A stretch of DNA of 64,000 nt, taken from contig ONCO01000007.1 of assembly GCA_900316365.1 (NCBI GenBank), positions 62,001-126,000 of the forward strand, given 5' to 3'. The notes under the pieces were generated by a model, which searched no databases, was not told where the DNA came from, and saw nothing but the letters and a program-made list of their open reading frames with translations. A program made the translations under genes and the position numbers. Of this stretch, positions 50,758 to 58,189 are shown one piece after another; position 1 is the stretch's first letter, and every line of letters starts with the position of its first letter. Source of the DNA: an uncultured Erysipelotrichaceae bacterium. GTDB lineage: Bacteria > Bacillota_I > Bacilli_A > RFN20 > CAG-826.

Positions 50758-51162
50758 ATGGAAGAGAAGAAAAGCAAGAAATTAGCCAAAGGCGAAATCA
50801 CCGTTTATGCGATCGCCGCCTTTATCGCGCTTGTTGGAATCACCTTCATTATCTTTGGCCTTATCGGTAGCCATTACCCAGGCAAAGACAGTGAGAACTG
50901 GGTTTCCATCAGCGAGAAGGCTTGGTTAGTCAATTGGTCCCACATCGGCTATCGCTGGTGGGGCGTCATCCTTCTCCTCGTTGGCGCGCTCGTTGCCGTC
51001 ATCGGCTTAACCGCCTATGCTAGAAGCGGCGACCGCGACGAAGAGAGAGCCCTCCGTAGAAGACAGAGACTTGGCGTTGCCCCTGTGCAAGAAGTCGAAG
51101 CTAAGGACGTGAAGGAAGAGGGTAAAGCCCCAGCCGAGAACGCTCCTGCGAAAGCGGAATAA
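50758..51162 (+). CDS. Two-helix membrane protein
   Basis: A 134-residue protein with helices at about 15-37 and 66-88, a loop rich in Trp (NWVSISEKAWLVNWS) between them, and a charged cytoplasmic tail ending in Ala/Glu/Lys-rich sequence like that of the preceding gene. TAGGAGT precedes the ATG. It follows the unknown helical protein by 52 bases and ends at a terminator. Not assigned to a family. Confidence 0.75.
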   Translation: MEEKKSKKLAKGEITVYAIAAFIALVGITFIIFGLIGSHYPGKDSENWVSISEKAWLVNWSHIGYRWWGVILLLVGALVAVIGLTAYARSGDRDEERALRRRQRLGVAPVQEVEAKDVKEEGKAPAENAPAKAE

Positions 51163-51180
51163 ACCTTATCTTATTAATAA

Positions 51181-51209
51181 AGGGAGACGGACAACCGTCT
51201 CCCTTTTTC
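51181..51209 (+). terminator. Terminator of the HAD operon
   Basis: Perfect AGGGAGACGG/CCGTCTCCCT stem, loop ACAA, then TTTTC. Confidence 0.92.
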
Positions 51210-51215
51210 GTGCAT

Positions 51216-51247
51216 GAAAAAAGCTCCATTGGTTTACCCGATGGAGC
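51216..51247 (-). terminator. Terminator after the zinc-ribbon/nuclease-like gene
   Basis: GCTCCAT (51223-51229) pairs with ATGGAGC (51241-51247); the minus strand continues with TTTTTTC. Confidence 0.8.
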
Positions 51248-51254
51248 CTTTAGC

Positions 51255-52229
51255 TTATTTGTTGAATTGGTCGATGATGAAGTCTTTGATTCTCTGTCTT
51301 AAGACTGGGAGGTTCTTGGTTTCATCGGATTCGATGCCGAGGAGTGGTAAGCCGTTGGATTGATACAAAGCAATCTTCTCGGCCTTGTTCTTCTCGTATT
51401 TGGCGTCATTCTTGACTCCCCAATACTCGACGTAGAAGTCGTTGATTTGCTTAAGTGGGAAGCCAACGTAGAAGTCGGCATTCATTCCACGCTCCACAAC
51501 CTGCTCTAAATCGTAATGCGGGATATGGTAGGTGATGATGTTCTTCTTTAATAAGGCTGGGTCTCTCTGTAATTCGAAGAGAATTTCGTCGATGGTCTGT
51601 TCGCCCGGAGAATCGAGGACGTGGCCGTCGGTGGAGGTGAAGACCTGTCCGCCTTGCTCATCCATGGCTTTGGCAACCTGGGATTCGTTTGGCTTCTTCT
51701 TACGGTGGCTTTCCATGATCTTGGCGACGTCTTCGTAAACGGTCTTGAAGTAGATGTCGTAGTGGAAGCCGTCTCTTAATGCGATGGCGATGCCGACGAG
51801 TTTCACAGCGTTCTCGCGCAAGATGTCTTCGCTATACATCTGATACATGTTGCGGCGGAGATTGCGGTAATAGACGACAAGCTTTCTCTGGTCTTTGTTC
51901 TGTTTGATGAGATCGACCGCTAAATCTTTGGCCTCGCGATAATCGTTAAGGCAAATCTCGCCTGGTTTGGCAGCTTTGCCGCAGATAGGGCAAATTCCAG
52001 TGGCCGCTTTCGCCTCAGGCGCTTTCTGCTCGGCTGCTTTTGGAGTGGAAGCCTCCTTTTTAGCGCCGACTGGCAAGCCGGTGTTAGTGTAAACGTAAAC
52101 GCCGTCTTTTAATACGATCTTTTCCGCTTTTAAAAGGTCGGCGTGGTAACCGCAAAGTCCATCTTTTCTTGCGTTGCCCATGTAAACGCGGGTTGGGTTA
52201 CCACAAATAGGGCAAGTTTTATTTTCCAT
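51255..52229 (-). CDS. Zinc-ribbon protein with a PD-(D/E)xK-like C-terminal domain
   Basis: A 324-residue protein. Two short zinc motifs are separated by a linker: CPICGNPTRVYMG with CGYH, then CPICGKAAKPGEIC. A helical middle (about 100-185) leads to a C-terminal domain with NADFYVGFPLKQINDFYVEYWG, then NKAEKIALYQSNGLPLLGIE. The Asp, the Glu of EYWG and the following Lys-rich helix fit the restriction-endonuclease-like fold, but the exact catalytic Lys is not certain. It may cut or repair nucleic acid; this is inferred. Confidence 0.7.
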   Translation of the reverse strand: MENKTCPICGNPTRVYMGNARKDGLCGYHADLLKAEKIVLKDGVYVYTNTGLPVGAKKEASTPKAAEQKAPEAKAATGICPICGKAAKPGEICLNDYREAKDLAVDLIKQNKDQRKLVVYYRNLRRNMYQMYSEDILRENAVKLVGIAIALRDGFHYDIYFKTVYEDVAKIMESHRKKKPNESQVAKAMDEQGGQVFTSTDGHVLDSPGEQTIDEILFELQRDPALLKKNIITYHIPHYDLEQVVERGMNADFYVGFPLKQINDFYVEYWGVKNDAKYEKNKAEKIALYQSNGLPLLGIESDETKNLPVLRQRIKDFIIDQFNK

Positions 52230-52300
52230 ACCTCTGAATTATACGCACCTGATGCGGTGGTTACTATGATTAGTAAGCACTGGTTCTATTTTTGTCACGA

Positions 52301-52333
52301 TAAGAAAAAACGGAGACATATCGCCTCCGTTTT
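52301..52333 (-). terminator. Terminator of the three-paralogue operon
   Basis: AAAACGGAG pairs with CTCCGTTTT across a nine-base loop; on the minus strand TTTCTTA follows. Confidence 0.85.
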
Positions 52334-52348
52334 GTGGTTTTGATTGTT

Positions 52349-52552
52349 CTATTTACGTTTGAATAGCCGTTTGAAGAAGGTTTTGATCCCCTTCTCTTTG
52401 ATCGTCTTTTCGGAGGATTCGAAGCGTTCCCGCTCCTCTAGTTTTTCCGATGGCTCCCAGTTATGCGGTTTGCCTTCGTATTCAACGTAGTAACGGTCCT
52501 TCATGGGGTTGGGGAGATAACTGGTGCTATGTCTTTCGGGTTTAAATGCCAT
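52349..52552 (-). CDS. Small basic hypothetical protein
   Basis: A 67-residue, highly charged protein (ends IKTFFKRLFKRK). No domain is recognised. A strong AAGGAGGGA precedes the ATG, and it follows the SHOCT-tailed gene by 28 bases, so it is likely the last gene of that operon. Confidence 0.65.
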   Translation of the reverse strand: MAFKPERHSTSYLPNPMKDRYYVEYEGKPHNWEPSEKLEERERFESSEKTIKEKGIKTFFKRLFKRK

Positions 52553-52580
52553 CTTATCCCTCCTTGTTTACTTTAAAACT

Positions 52581-53330
52581 TTATAGCTTATCGATGTATT
52601 TCTGACGGGCCTGCTCGTATTCTTCCTGGGAGATATAACCAGATTCGAGATAGCTTTCGAGCCTTTTGAGTTCGGCGACTGGATCAAGTTTGCCATCAAG
52701 GGAGACATCAGTCCCGCATTCTTCGTCTTTGGATGCGAGATACATGATGGCCAAGATTAATTGCCCAAGGGTTAATAAGGCCATGAAGAAAGCAGAGGAG
52801 CTATTTTCTCCTGAGCTGGTGATTTGGAGGATAAACGTGACGCCGATGGGGATGATCATAAAGACGCATTTGAGGACTCTGTGCTTTTCGTAACGAATGA
52901 ATATGGAAGCGACTAGCATGATTATGGAAGCGATGATAATGATAAACCTGTTTATTTGCCCCACCTTGTTGTAATCCACACCAAGCTCTTCGATGTGGCC
53001 CAAGACTATGAAAGCGACGATGAGCGCGGTGAGGAGATAACTTCCGGCGATGATGGCAATAACATTTAGGATCTTCTGACCGTTTTGCTTCTTTGCCGCG
53101 AGGATAATGCCGATAGCCGCGGACATCATAGCAACGAAAGCATAGATCATCGTGCTGACAAAGGTTCCTTCAGTGATGGCGATGAGCGCTAATTTGCCGG
53201 CATCACCATTGGCTTGTTCTTTCGCGATTGCGATGGCGCCTAATAAGGCTCCGCAACCAAGAAAGACAATGAAGTAGAGGATTGTTTCGAGCACGTAGAG
53301 GATTAACGCGCAAATTTGTTTTTTATTCAT
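52581..53330 (-). CDS. Membrane protein with SHOCT-like tail, paralogue 1
   Basis: A 249-residue protein with six hydrophobic segments (about 6-27, 48-72, 86-110, 122-142, 150-168, 175-195) and a C-terminal short helical motif LKRLESYLESGYISQEEYEQARQKYID of the SHOCT kind, an oligomerisation or regulatory element. It shares this layout with the two genes upstream. AAGGAGGGAG precedes the ATG. Function unknown. Confidence 0.75.
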   Translation of the reverse strand: MNKKQICALILYVLETILYFIVFLGCGALLGAIAIAKEQANGDAGKLALIAITEGTFVSTMIYAFVAMMSAAIGIILAAKKQNGQKILNVIAIIAGSYLLTALIVAFIVLGHIEELGVDYNKVGQINRFIIIIASIIMLVASIFIRYEKHRVLKCVFMIIPIGVTFILQITSSGENSSSAFFMALLTLGQLILAIMYLASKDEECGTDVSLDGKLDPVAELKRLESYLESGYISQEEYEQARQKYIDKL

Positions 53331-53344
53331 AGGTGCTCCCTCCT

Positions 53345-54112
53345 TTATAACTTATCGATGTATTGTTTGCGCAGTTCATCGAATTCCGCGTCGCTGATGC
53401 GGCCGGAATTAAGATCTTCCTGGAGTTCGGTTAAAGCGGTTAGCGCGTCCGCCGCGCTTTCTTCGTCGAGGTTGTTTACCGATGCATTTTGAAAGGCGTC
53501 TTCGTCTTTAGAGACGAGGTAGAGGATTGCAAGGGTCAGTTGACCAATCACCAACAAGAAGATGAGCGAGGCGCTGGAATTGGTTGTTTCGCCGGTTAAC
53601 ATCAAGACGAGGGTGAGAGCCGATCCAACGATAAGCGTTGAGCACTTGGCGGCTCTGCTCGTGGCGTAATCCATGAACATAGACACGATTGGGAGAACGC
53701 CGCTGATTGCGATAATGGCCAAACGGAAGTAGACGAGCGGCATGTTGACGGCTTCGGAGCCAAGGTCATTGGCTAAGCTGATCGTGGCGACGCCAGAAAC
53801 TGTTAGAACGATTGAGTAGCCGGTGAGGAGGAGGGCCAAGATATTAAGGATGCTGTTCCCACTCTTTTTCTTAGCAGAGAAGATGATGCCAATGATGGCT
53901 AACACAATACCGAAGAGGCCATAGATGAGAATGGCAACGAGTGCGGTTTTCAGTAAAGTGTAGGCCGCATTTACCGCAGGATTGTCGGAGTGATTGCCCG
54001 CCATAGCGGCGTCGATTATCGACATCGCACTTGGGGAACCTATTAGGATTAGAAGGAAGAATAGGGCTTCCAGGGAATAGAGAATTATTCCAATGATATG
54101 TTTTGCTTTCAT
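53345..54112 (-). CDS. Membrane protein with SHOCT-like tail, paralogue 2
   Basis: A 255-residue protein built like paralogue 1: N-terminal helix with the shared start (MKAKHIIGIILYSLEALFF versus MNKKQICALILYVLETILY), several membrane helices, and the tail LQEDLNSGRISDAEFDELRKQYIDKL. It ends 14 bases before paralogue 1, so the two are cotranscribed. The ATG lies 7 bases after AATAAT with no Shine-Dalgarno site, another leaderless candidate. Confidence 0.75.
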   Translation of the reverse strand: MKAKHIIGIILYSLEALFFLLILIGSPSAMSIIDAAMAGNHSDNPAVNAAYTLLKTALVAILIYGLFGIVLAIIGIIFSAKKKSGNSILNILALLLTGYSIVLTVSGVATISLANDLGSEAVNMPLVYFRLAIIAISGVLPIVSMFMDYATSRAAKCSTLIVGSALTLVLMLTGETTNSSASLIFLLVIGQLTLAILYLVSKDEDAFQNASVNNLDEESAADALTALTELQEDLNSGRISDAEFDELRKQYIDKL

Positions 54113-54217
54113 ATTTTTAATTATTCACGTTCACTAATTCGATGGAGAAGTCAAATTATGCGTTTTCCTTATGGTCATTTTTGCGAACATCTAAGATGAA
54201 TAGGTGAAAAAGGGAAC

Positions 54218-54243
54218 AAAAAAAGAGGCGCTTGGGCCTCTTT
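54218..54243 (-). terminator. Terminator after paralogue 3
   Basis: AAAGAGG (54222-54228) pairs with CCTCTTT (54237-54243); seven T follow on the minus strand. Confidence 0.85.
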
Positions 54244-54255
54244 GAATGAAACGCT

Positions 54256-55053
54256 TTATAGCAACTCGACGTATTTGCTCATCTTAGCTTTGTAGTCTTC
54301 GTCGCTGATTAGACCGTTTTCGTGGAGCTCTTTGAGCGTTTTGAGCTTGGATGCGATGTCGGAGGAATTGTCAGCGCCCTCGCCGCCTTCAACGGCTTTG
54401 GCCGGAATTGGAGACTGCTCTTTGCTGGAATCAATGATCCCGATGATGGACATGGCGATGAAACCGAGAATCATGGAGTAGTAGAGGAGCGTCGTTAGAG
54501 GGGACGCTTTGATGACGCTGGACGTGGACGACATGCTCATGGTAAAGAAGATGAGCAACAAGGAATAGCCGACGGCGGAGAGAACGCTCTTAACAAGGCC
54601 TTTTTTGCGATAGTCATAGCATAAGGAGATGAGAAGAACGACTAATATTCCGACGAGAATGAGCACAGGCAAATACGGGAAGGCAGGGCCATCTACTGGT
54701 GCGCGTTCGGTAGAGACCTTTTCAACGTAATCGGTGGTGATTGCGTAGGTCTGGATGAGGCCGATGATGAAGAAAAGGCTTAAGGTCATCATTGAGGCGG
54801 CCGAGAAGCCAAAGGCGTTGTTCTCGCTGAGGCTGCGTGCGGTTTTGACGATGCCTATGATGCCGAGGGTGATGACGACGACGGACATGAGGATATAGGT
54901 CCAGAAGAGCGGGGTTAATTCCTTGAGAAGCGCCCCTTCCTCTAACTCGCTGACTTGTCCAAGGGCCTGCACGTCGCCGAAAAATTCGATCGTGAAAGCG
55001 GCAATCATCAAAGACATGAACGTGATGCCTAAAATCTTGATTACTTTTTTCAT
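54256..55053 (-). CDS. Membrane protein with SHOCT-like tail, paralogue 3
   Basis: A 265-residue protein with about six membrane helices and the same type of tail (LKTLKELHENGLISDEDYKAKMSKYVELL). It is the most divergent of the three and has its own terminator, so it forms a separate unit. GGAG lies about 10 bases before the ATG. Function unknown. Confidence 0.75.
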   Translation of the reverse strand: MKKVIKILGITFMSLMIAAFTIEFFGDVQALGQVSELEEGALLKELTPLFWTYILMSVVVITLGIIGIVKTARSLSENNAFGFSAASMMTLSLFFIIGLIQTYAITTDYVEKVSTERAPVDGPAFPYLPVLILVGILVVLLISLCYDYRKKGLVKSVLSAVGYSLLLIFFTMSMSSTSSVIKASPLTTLLYYSMILGFIAMSIIGIIDSSKEQSPIPAKAVEGGEGADNSSDIASKLKTLKELHENGLISDEDYKAKMSKYVELL

Positions 55054-55188
55054 AGTTTTTTACTCCGCCGAATAGTATGAACAAATGAGTGTTCAGATAC
55101 AATTATTTTTTTAGTTTTCTTGCCCAATGTGGCGCATCGGTATTATTTATTGCCTTTTCCCTGTTCTTGTTGGTGAGATAATGTCTAT

Positions 55189-55758
55189 ATGAGTTTTCTA
55201 GGTTTGCTCTTATTCCGTTTCGTCTTTGATTCTCGCCTCCCTAGTAGCAAGAAGAATAAAGGCAACTGCAAAAGGTGGGCCGATGGCCCTAAGTCGCATG
55301 GAGAATATATCGCCTCGACAATGATCCAAAGGTTCATGGACCACGACGGCGGTTATCTTTTCGATAACGTCATCCTCTCTGATGGACGCGATATCGACCA
55401 TATCTATGTTTCCCGTCGCGGAATCTTCTTCATTTCTACCTTAGGCGCGCCTGGGAAGTATCTCGGCACGGATGAAAACGAAGAATGGGTTCGCATCACC
55501 CCGAGGAACGAAAAAGAAATCTTCACTTCTCCTTCTCTCTACAACCAGGAATTCATTGATTCCTTCTCTTCGCTCGTCTATCCGGTCCACGAGCAAAAGA
55601 ACGTCGTCTTCTTCACTAACGCGGACTTCAGTAACGTTATGTCCAAGCATGCGATGTCCGCGATGGCGTTCCCGAATATCTGCCTTAAGCTCCCAGCGGT
55701 CTTAAGCGATGAGGAGATATACGAAATCGCGTCTGCGATCGTGACTCATACTCATTGA
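55189..55758 (+). CDS. NERD-domain protein with a degenerate active site
   Basis: A 189-residue protein beginning with a hydrophobic stretch (MSFLGLLLFRFVF). Residues 38-100 match the nuclease-related domain (HGEYIASTMIQRF, LFDNVILSD, DIDHIYVSRRGIFFI), but the usual Glu-x-Lys after the last strand is replaced by STLGAPGKYLG, so nuclease activity is doubtful. The ATG is 6 bases after GATAAT with no Shine-Dalgarno site. It sits just before the nuclease-helicase gene and may belong to the defence island. Confidence 0.7.
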   Translation: MSFLGLLLFRFVFDSRLPSSKKNKGNCKRWADGPKSHGEYIASTMIQRFMDHDGGYLFDNVILSDGRDIDHIYVSRRGIFFISTLGAPGKYLGTDENEEWVRITPRNEKEIFTSPSLYNQEFIDSFSSLVYPVHEQKNVVFFTNADFSNVMSKHAMSAMAFPNICLKLPAVLSDEEIYEIASAIVTHTH

Positions 55759-55797
55759 TGGTTGCCAGAAAGCGGCCGTTCATTCGGTTGTTTTTCG

Positions 55798-55826
55798 TTG
55801 ACCGAAATATAACAACTATATAACAT
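55798..55826 (+). promoter_or_regulatory. Promoter of the nuclease-helicase gene
   Basis: TTGACC (55798-55803), 17-base spacer, TAACAT (55821-55826). Two direct copies of ATATAACA overlap the spacer and -10 box. Confidence 0.55.
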
Positions 55827-55851
55827 TCAATCTTAAGGATAGGTACTTAAG

Positions 55852-57747
55852 ATGATCGTTTATCATGCGACGAAAGCCGGCTTTGACGCGGATGTTATCA
55901 ATGGTAATATCGCCGATGCCATCAAGAGGGCTCTAAGCGAGAGAGGCATCCACGACGGCAACGAGGCCGAATACAATGCGTGGAACAATTCCATGCAGTT
56001 CATGGAACTCGCCCTTCAGCATCCAGCGATTCCGGATGATTGCGAAATATCAATTGAGTATCAGGTTCCGCTTACGTCGAAGCGCGTAGATTTCATCATC
56101 AGCGGGCGCGATGAGGCCGGAGAAGACAATATCATTATCATCGAGCTCAAGCAGTGGACCACCGCGGAGAAGGTCAACGATATAGAAAGACACAGCGTAC
56201 GCACCTTCGTGGGGCAAAAGGAAAGAAACGTGGCCCATCCGTCATATCAGGCCTATTCATACAAAGTCCATATCATGAATTACGCGGAGGCCGCCGCCGA
56301 CCCGCATTTGCATCTGCTCCCGTGCGCGTTTTGCCATAACTTCAGGGAGGAGGACCGCGGGGTTTTGGAAGATCCGATTTATGCTCCATGGATCAAGCAA
56401 GCCCCGTTATTTTTGAAGCACGATCTCCAGAAACTTAGATCTTTTATAGCGTCCAAAATTAGCAAGAAAAGCCCAAGAGGCGACCTTTTATACGAGATCG
56501 ATAACGGGAGGATCAAACCAGCCAAGGCTTTGCAGGATTGCCTCGCTAGCCTTTTAAGGGGCAATAAAGACTTCCAACTGATGGATGAGCAAATCACCAT
56601 CTACGATAAATGCATCAAGGCGTTTGCCGATTGCGAAAGGGATGAGGAGAAGCGCGTCCTTATCATTCAAGGCGGACCTGGCACCGGTAAGTCCGTTCTG
56701 GCGGTCAACCTTCTATACGAATTCACCCATGGCACGAAGCTTCATTTGCCTGGAACGGCCGCTTATGTCACTAAAAACAGTGCGCCTCGCGATTGCTACC
56801 TAAAGCTTTTGTCCAAAGACTCAATTAGCAAAGAACTTCAGATCAAGGAACTTTTCCGCTCTCCATTCGGGCTACACGCTTTGCCGAAGGATTTCTATGA
56901 CTGCTTGATCGTCGATGAAGCCCATCGTCTTGTTAAGAATATGTATGGCGACTGGGGCGGTGAGAACCAGATTAAAGAATGCATTGCCGCGTCTAAGCTC
57001 ACCATCTTCTTTATTGATGAATCCCAAAGAATCACCACGAAGGACATTGGTTCTATCGATGGCATTTGCGAATGGGCCAGGAAATTGGGCGTCAAAGAAG
57101 AAAACATTCTCTTCGGCGAAGATTTGGTTTTAAGTTCTCAGTTCCGTTGCAATGGCAGCGATGCCTATATCTCCTTCTTGGATAATCTCTTAGAGATTAG
57201 GAGGACCGCGAATCCGGATTTGGATTACGAAGGCTTTGATTTACGCGTCTATGATGACCCGAACGAGATGAGGGATGCCCTAAGAGAAAAGAATGAAATC
57301 AATAACAAGGCGAGAATGGTCGCTGGATATTGCTATGACTGGAACGTCAAGAACCGCAGGGGCGAATGGGACGTAATGTTAGACAAAGGCTTCAAGGCCA
57401 AATGGAACTTGGAAAAGAATTCCACCTTATGGTCAATCTTGCCAGAATCTTTCGAGGAGATTGGCTGCATCCATACCGCTCAAGGCATGGAGTTTGATTA
57501 TGTCGGTGTCATCATTGGTAAAGACTTGGTCTACAGAGATGGCCATGTCATGACTGATAAAGAGGCCGTCTCAAAAGATGACAAATCCTCTGGTATCAGA
57601 GGCTGCAAAGACGCAAGACTAGCCGATCAGTTGATTAGAAACACATACAAAGTCCTTCTTTCTCGCGGTCAGAAGGGTTGCTACATCTACGCGGAAGATT
57701 CGGCGTTACGCGAATATATTAAGAAAATGGTTAAGGGAGGCGAATAA
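55852..57747 (+). CDS. Nuclease-helicase of the DUF2075 (Schlafen-like) kind
   Basis: A 631-residue protein. The N-terminal region (about 60-160) has a PD-(D/E)xK-like site: Asp80 in RVDFIIS and Glu98-Leu-Lys100 in IIIIELKQW. The superfamily 1 helicase core has GGPGTGKS (274-281), LIVDEAHR (Asp355), FFIDESQRI, HTAQGMEFDYVGVIIG and KVLLSRGQKGCYIY. Such proteins recur in defence islands. It is followed two bases later by a MazG-like gene, an association I recognise as frequent. Action on invading nucleic acid is inferred. Confidence 0.88.
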   Translation: MIVYHATKAGFDADVINGNIADAIKRALSERGIHDGNEAEYNAWNNSMQFMELALQHPAIPDDCEISIEYQVPLTSKRVDFIISGRDEAGEDNIIIIELKQWTTAEKVNDIERHSVRTFVGQKERNVAHPSYQAYSYKVHIMNYAEAAADPHLHLLPCAFCHNFREEDRGVLEDPIYAPWIKQAPLFLKHDLQKLRSFIASKISKKSPRGDLLYEIDNGRIKPAKALQDCLASLLRGNKDFQLMDEQITIYDKCIKAFADCERDEEKRVLIIQGGPGTGKSVLAVNLLYEFTHGTKLHLPGTAAYVTKNSAPRDCYLKLLSKDSISKELQIKELFRSPFGLHALPKDFYDCLIVDEAHRLVKNMYGDWGGENQIKECIAASKLTIFFIDESQRITTKDIGSIDGICEWARKLGVKEENILFGEDLVLSSQFRCNGSDAYISFLDNLLEIRRTANPDLDYEGFDLRVYDDPNEMRDALREKNEINNKARMVAGYCYDWNVKNRRGEWDVMLDKGFKAKWNLEKNSTLWSILPESFEEIGCIHTAQGMEFDYVGVIIGKDLVYRDGHVMTDKEAVSKDDKSSGIRGCKDARLADQLIRNTYKVLLSRGQKGCYIYAEDSALREYIKKMVKGGE

Positions 57748-57749
57748 TC

Positions 57750-58076
57750 ATGGACTCCATTAAAGAAATCGAAGAGAGAATTGATGCGTTTAACAAAGCA
57801 AGGGATTGGGACCAATTCCATTCTCCTGCTAATCTTGCGAAATCAATCGCCATTGAAGCAGGGGAACTTCTCGAATGCTTTCAGTGGGACGAGAAGAACT
57901 ATAACCTTCAAGACGTTTCCGAAGAGCTCGCGGATGTCATGAATTATTGCTTCCAGATGGCTATGGTTTTGGGCGTTGATCCAAAAGAGATAATCATGTC
58001 CAAGATCGAGAAAACGGAAAAGAAGTACCCAGTTGAGAAAGCTAAAGGTAAAGCGGATAAATACAACAAGCTTTAA
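57750..58076 (+). CDS. MazG-like nucleotide pyrophosphohydrolase
   Basis: A 108-residue all-helical NTP pyrophosphatase (RS21-C6/iMazG type). The metal site is EAGELLECFQW with EELADVMNYC, the ExxE...ExxD arrangement. It would cleave dNTPs or modified nucleotides to monophosphates. It starts two bases after the helicase gene, so the two act together, possibly by lowering nucleotide pools during attack. Confidence 0.9.
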   Translation: MDSIKEIEERIDAFNKARDWDQFHSPANLAKSIAIEAGELLECFQWDEKNYNLQDVSEELADVMNYCFQMAMVLGVDPKEIIMSKIEKTEKKYPVEKAKGKADKYNKL

Positions 58077-58189
58077 AATTGGATACGCTTTAGAAACGAA
58101 AAATCATTCTTTACGAACAAAATTAATAAATATGTTGAACGAAAAAACTTCAATGCTAATATAGAAAAAGCATTATCAGCGAGGTTTTC

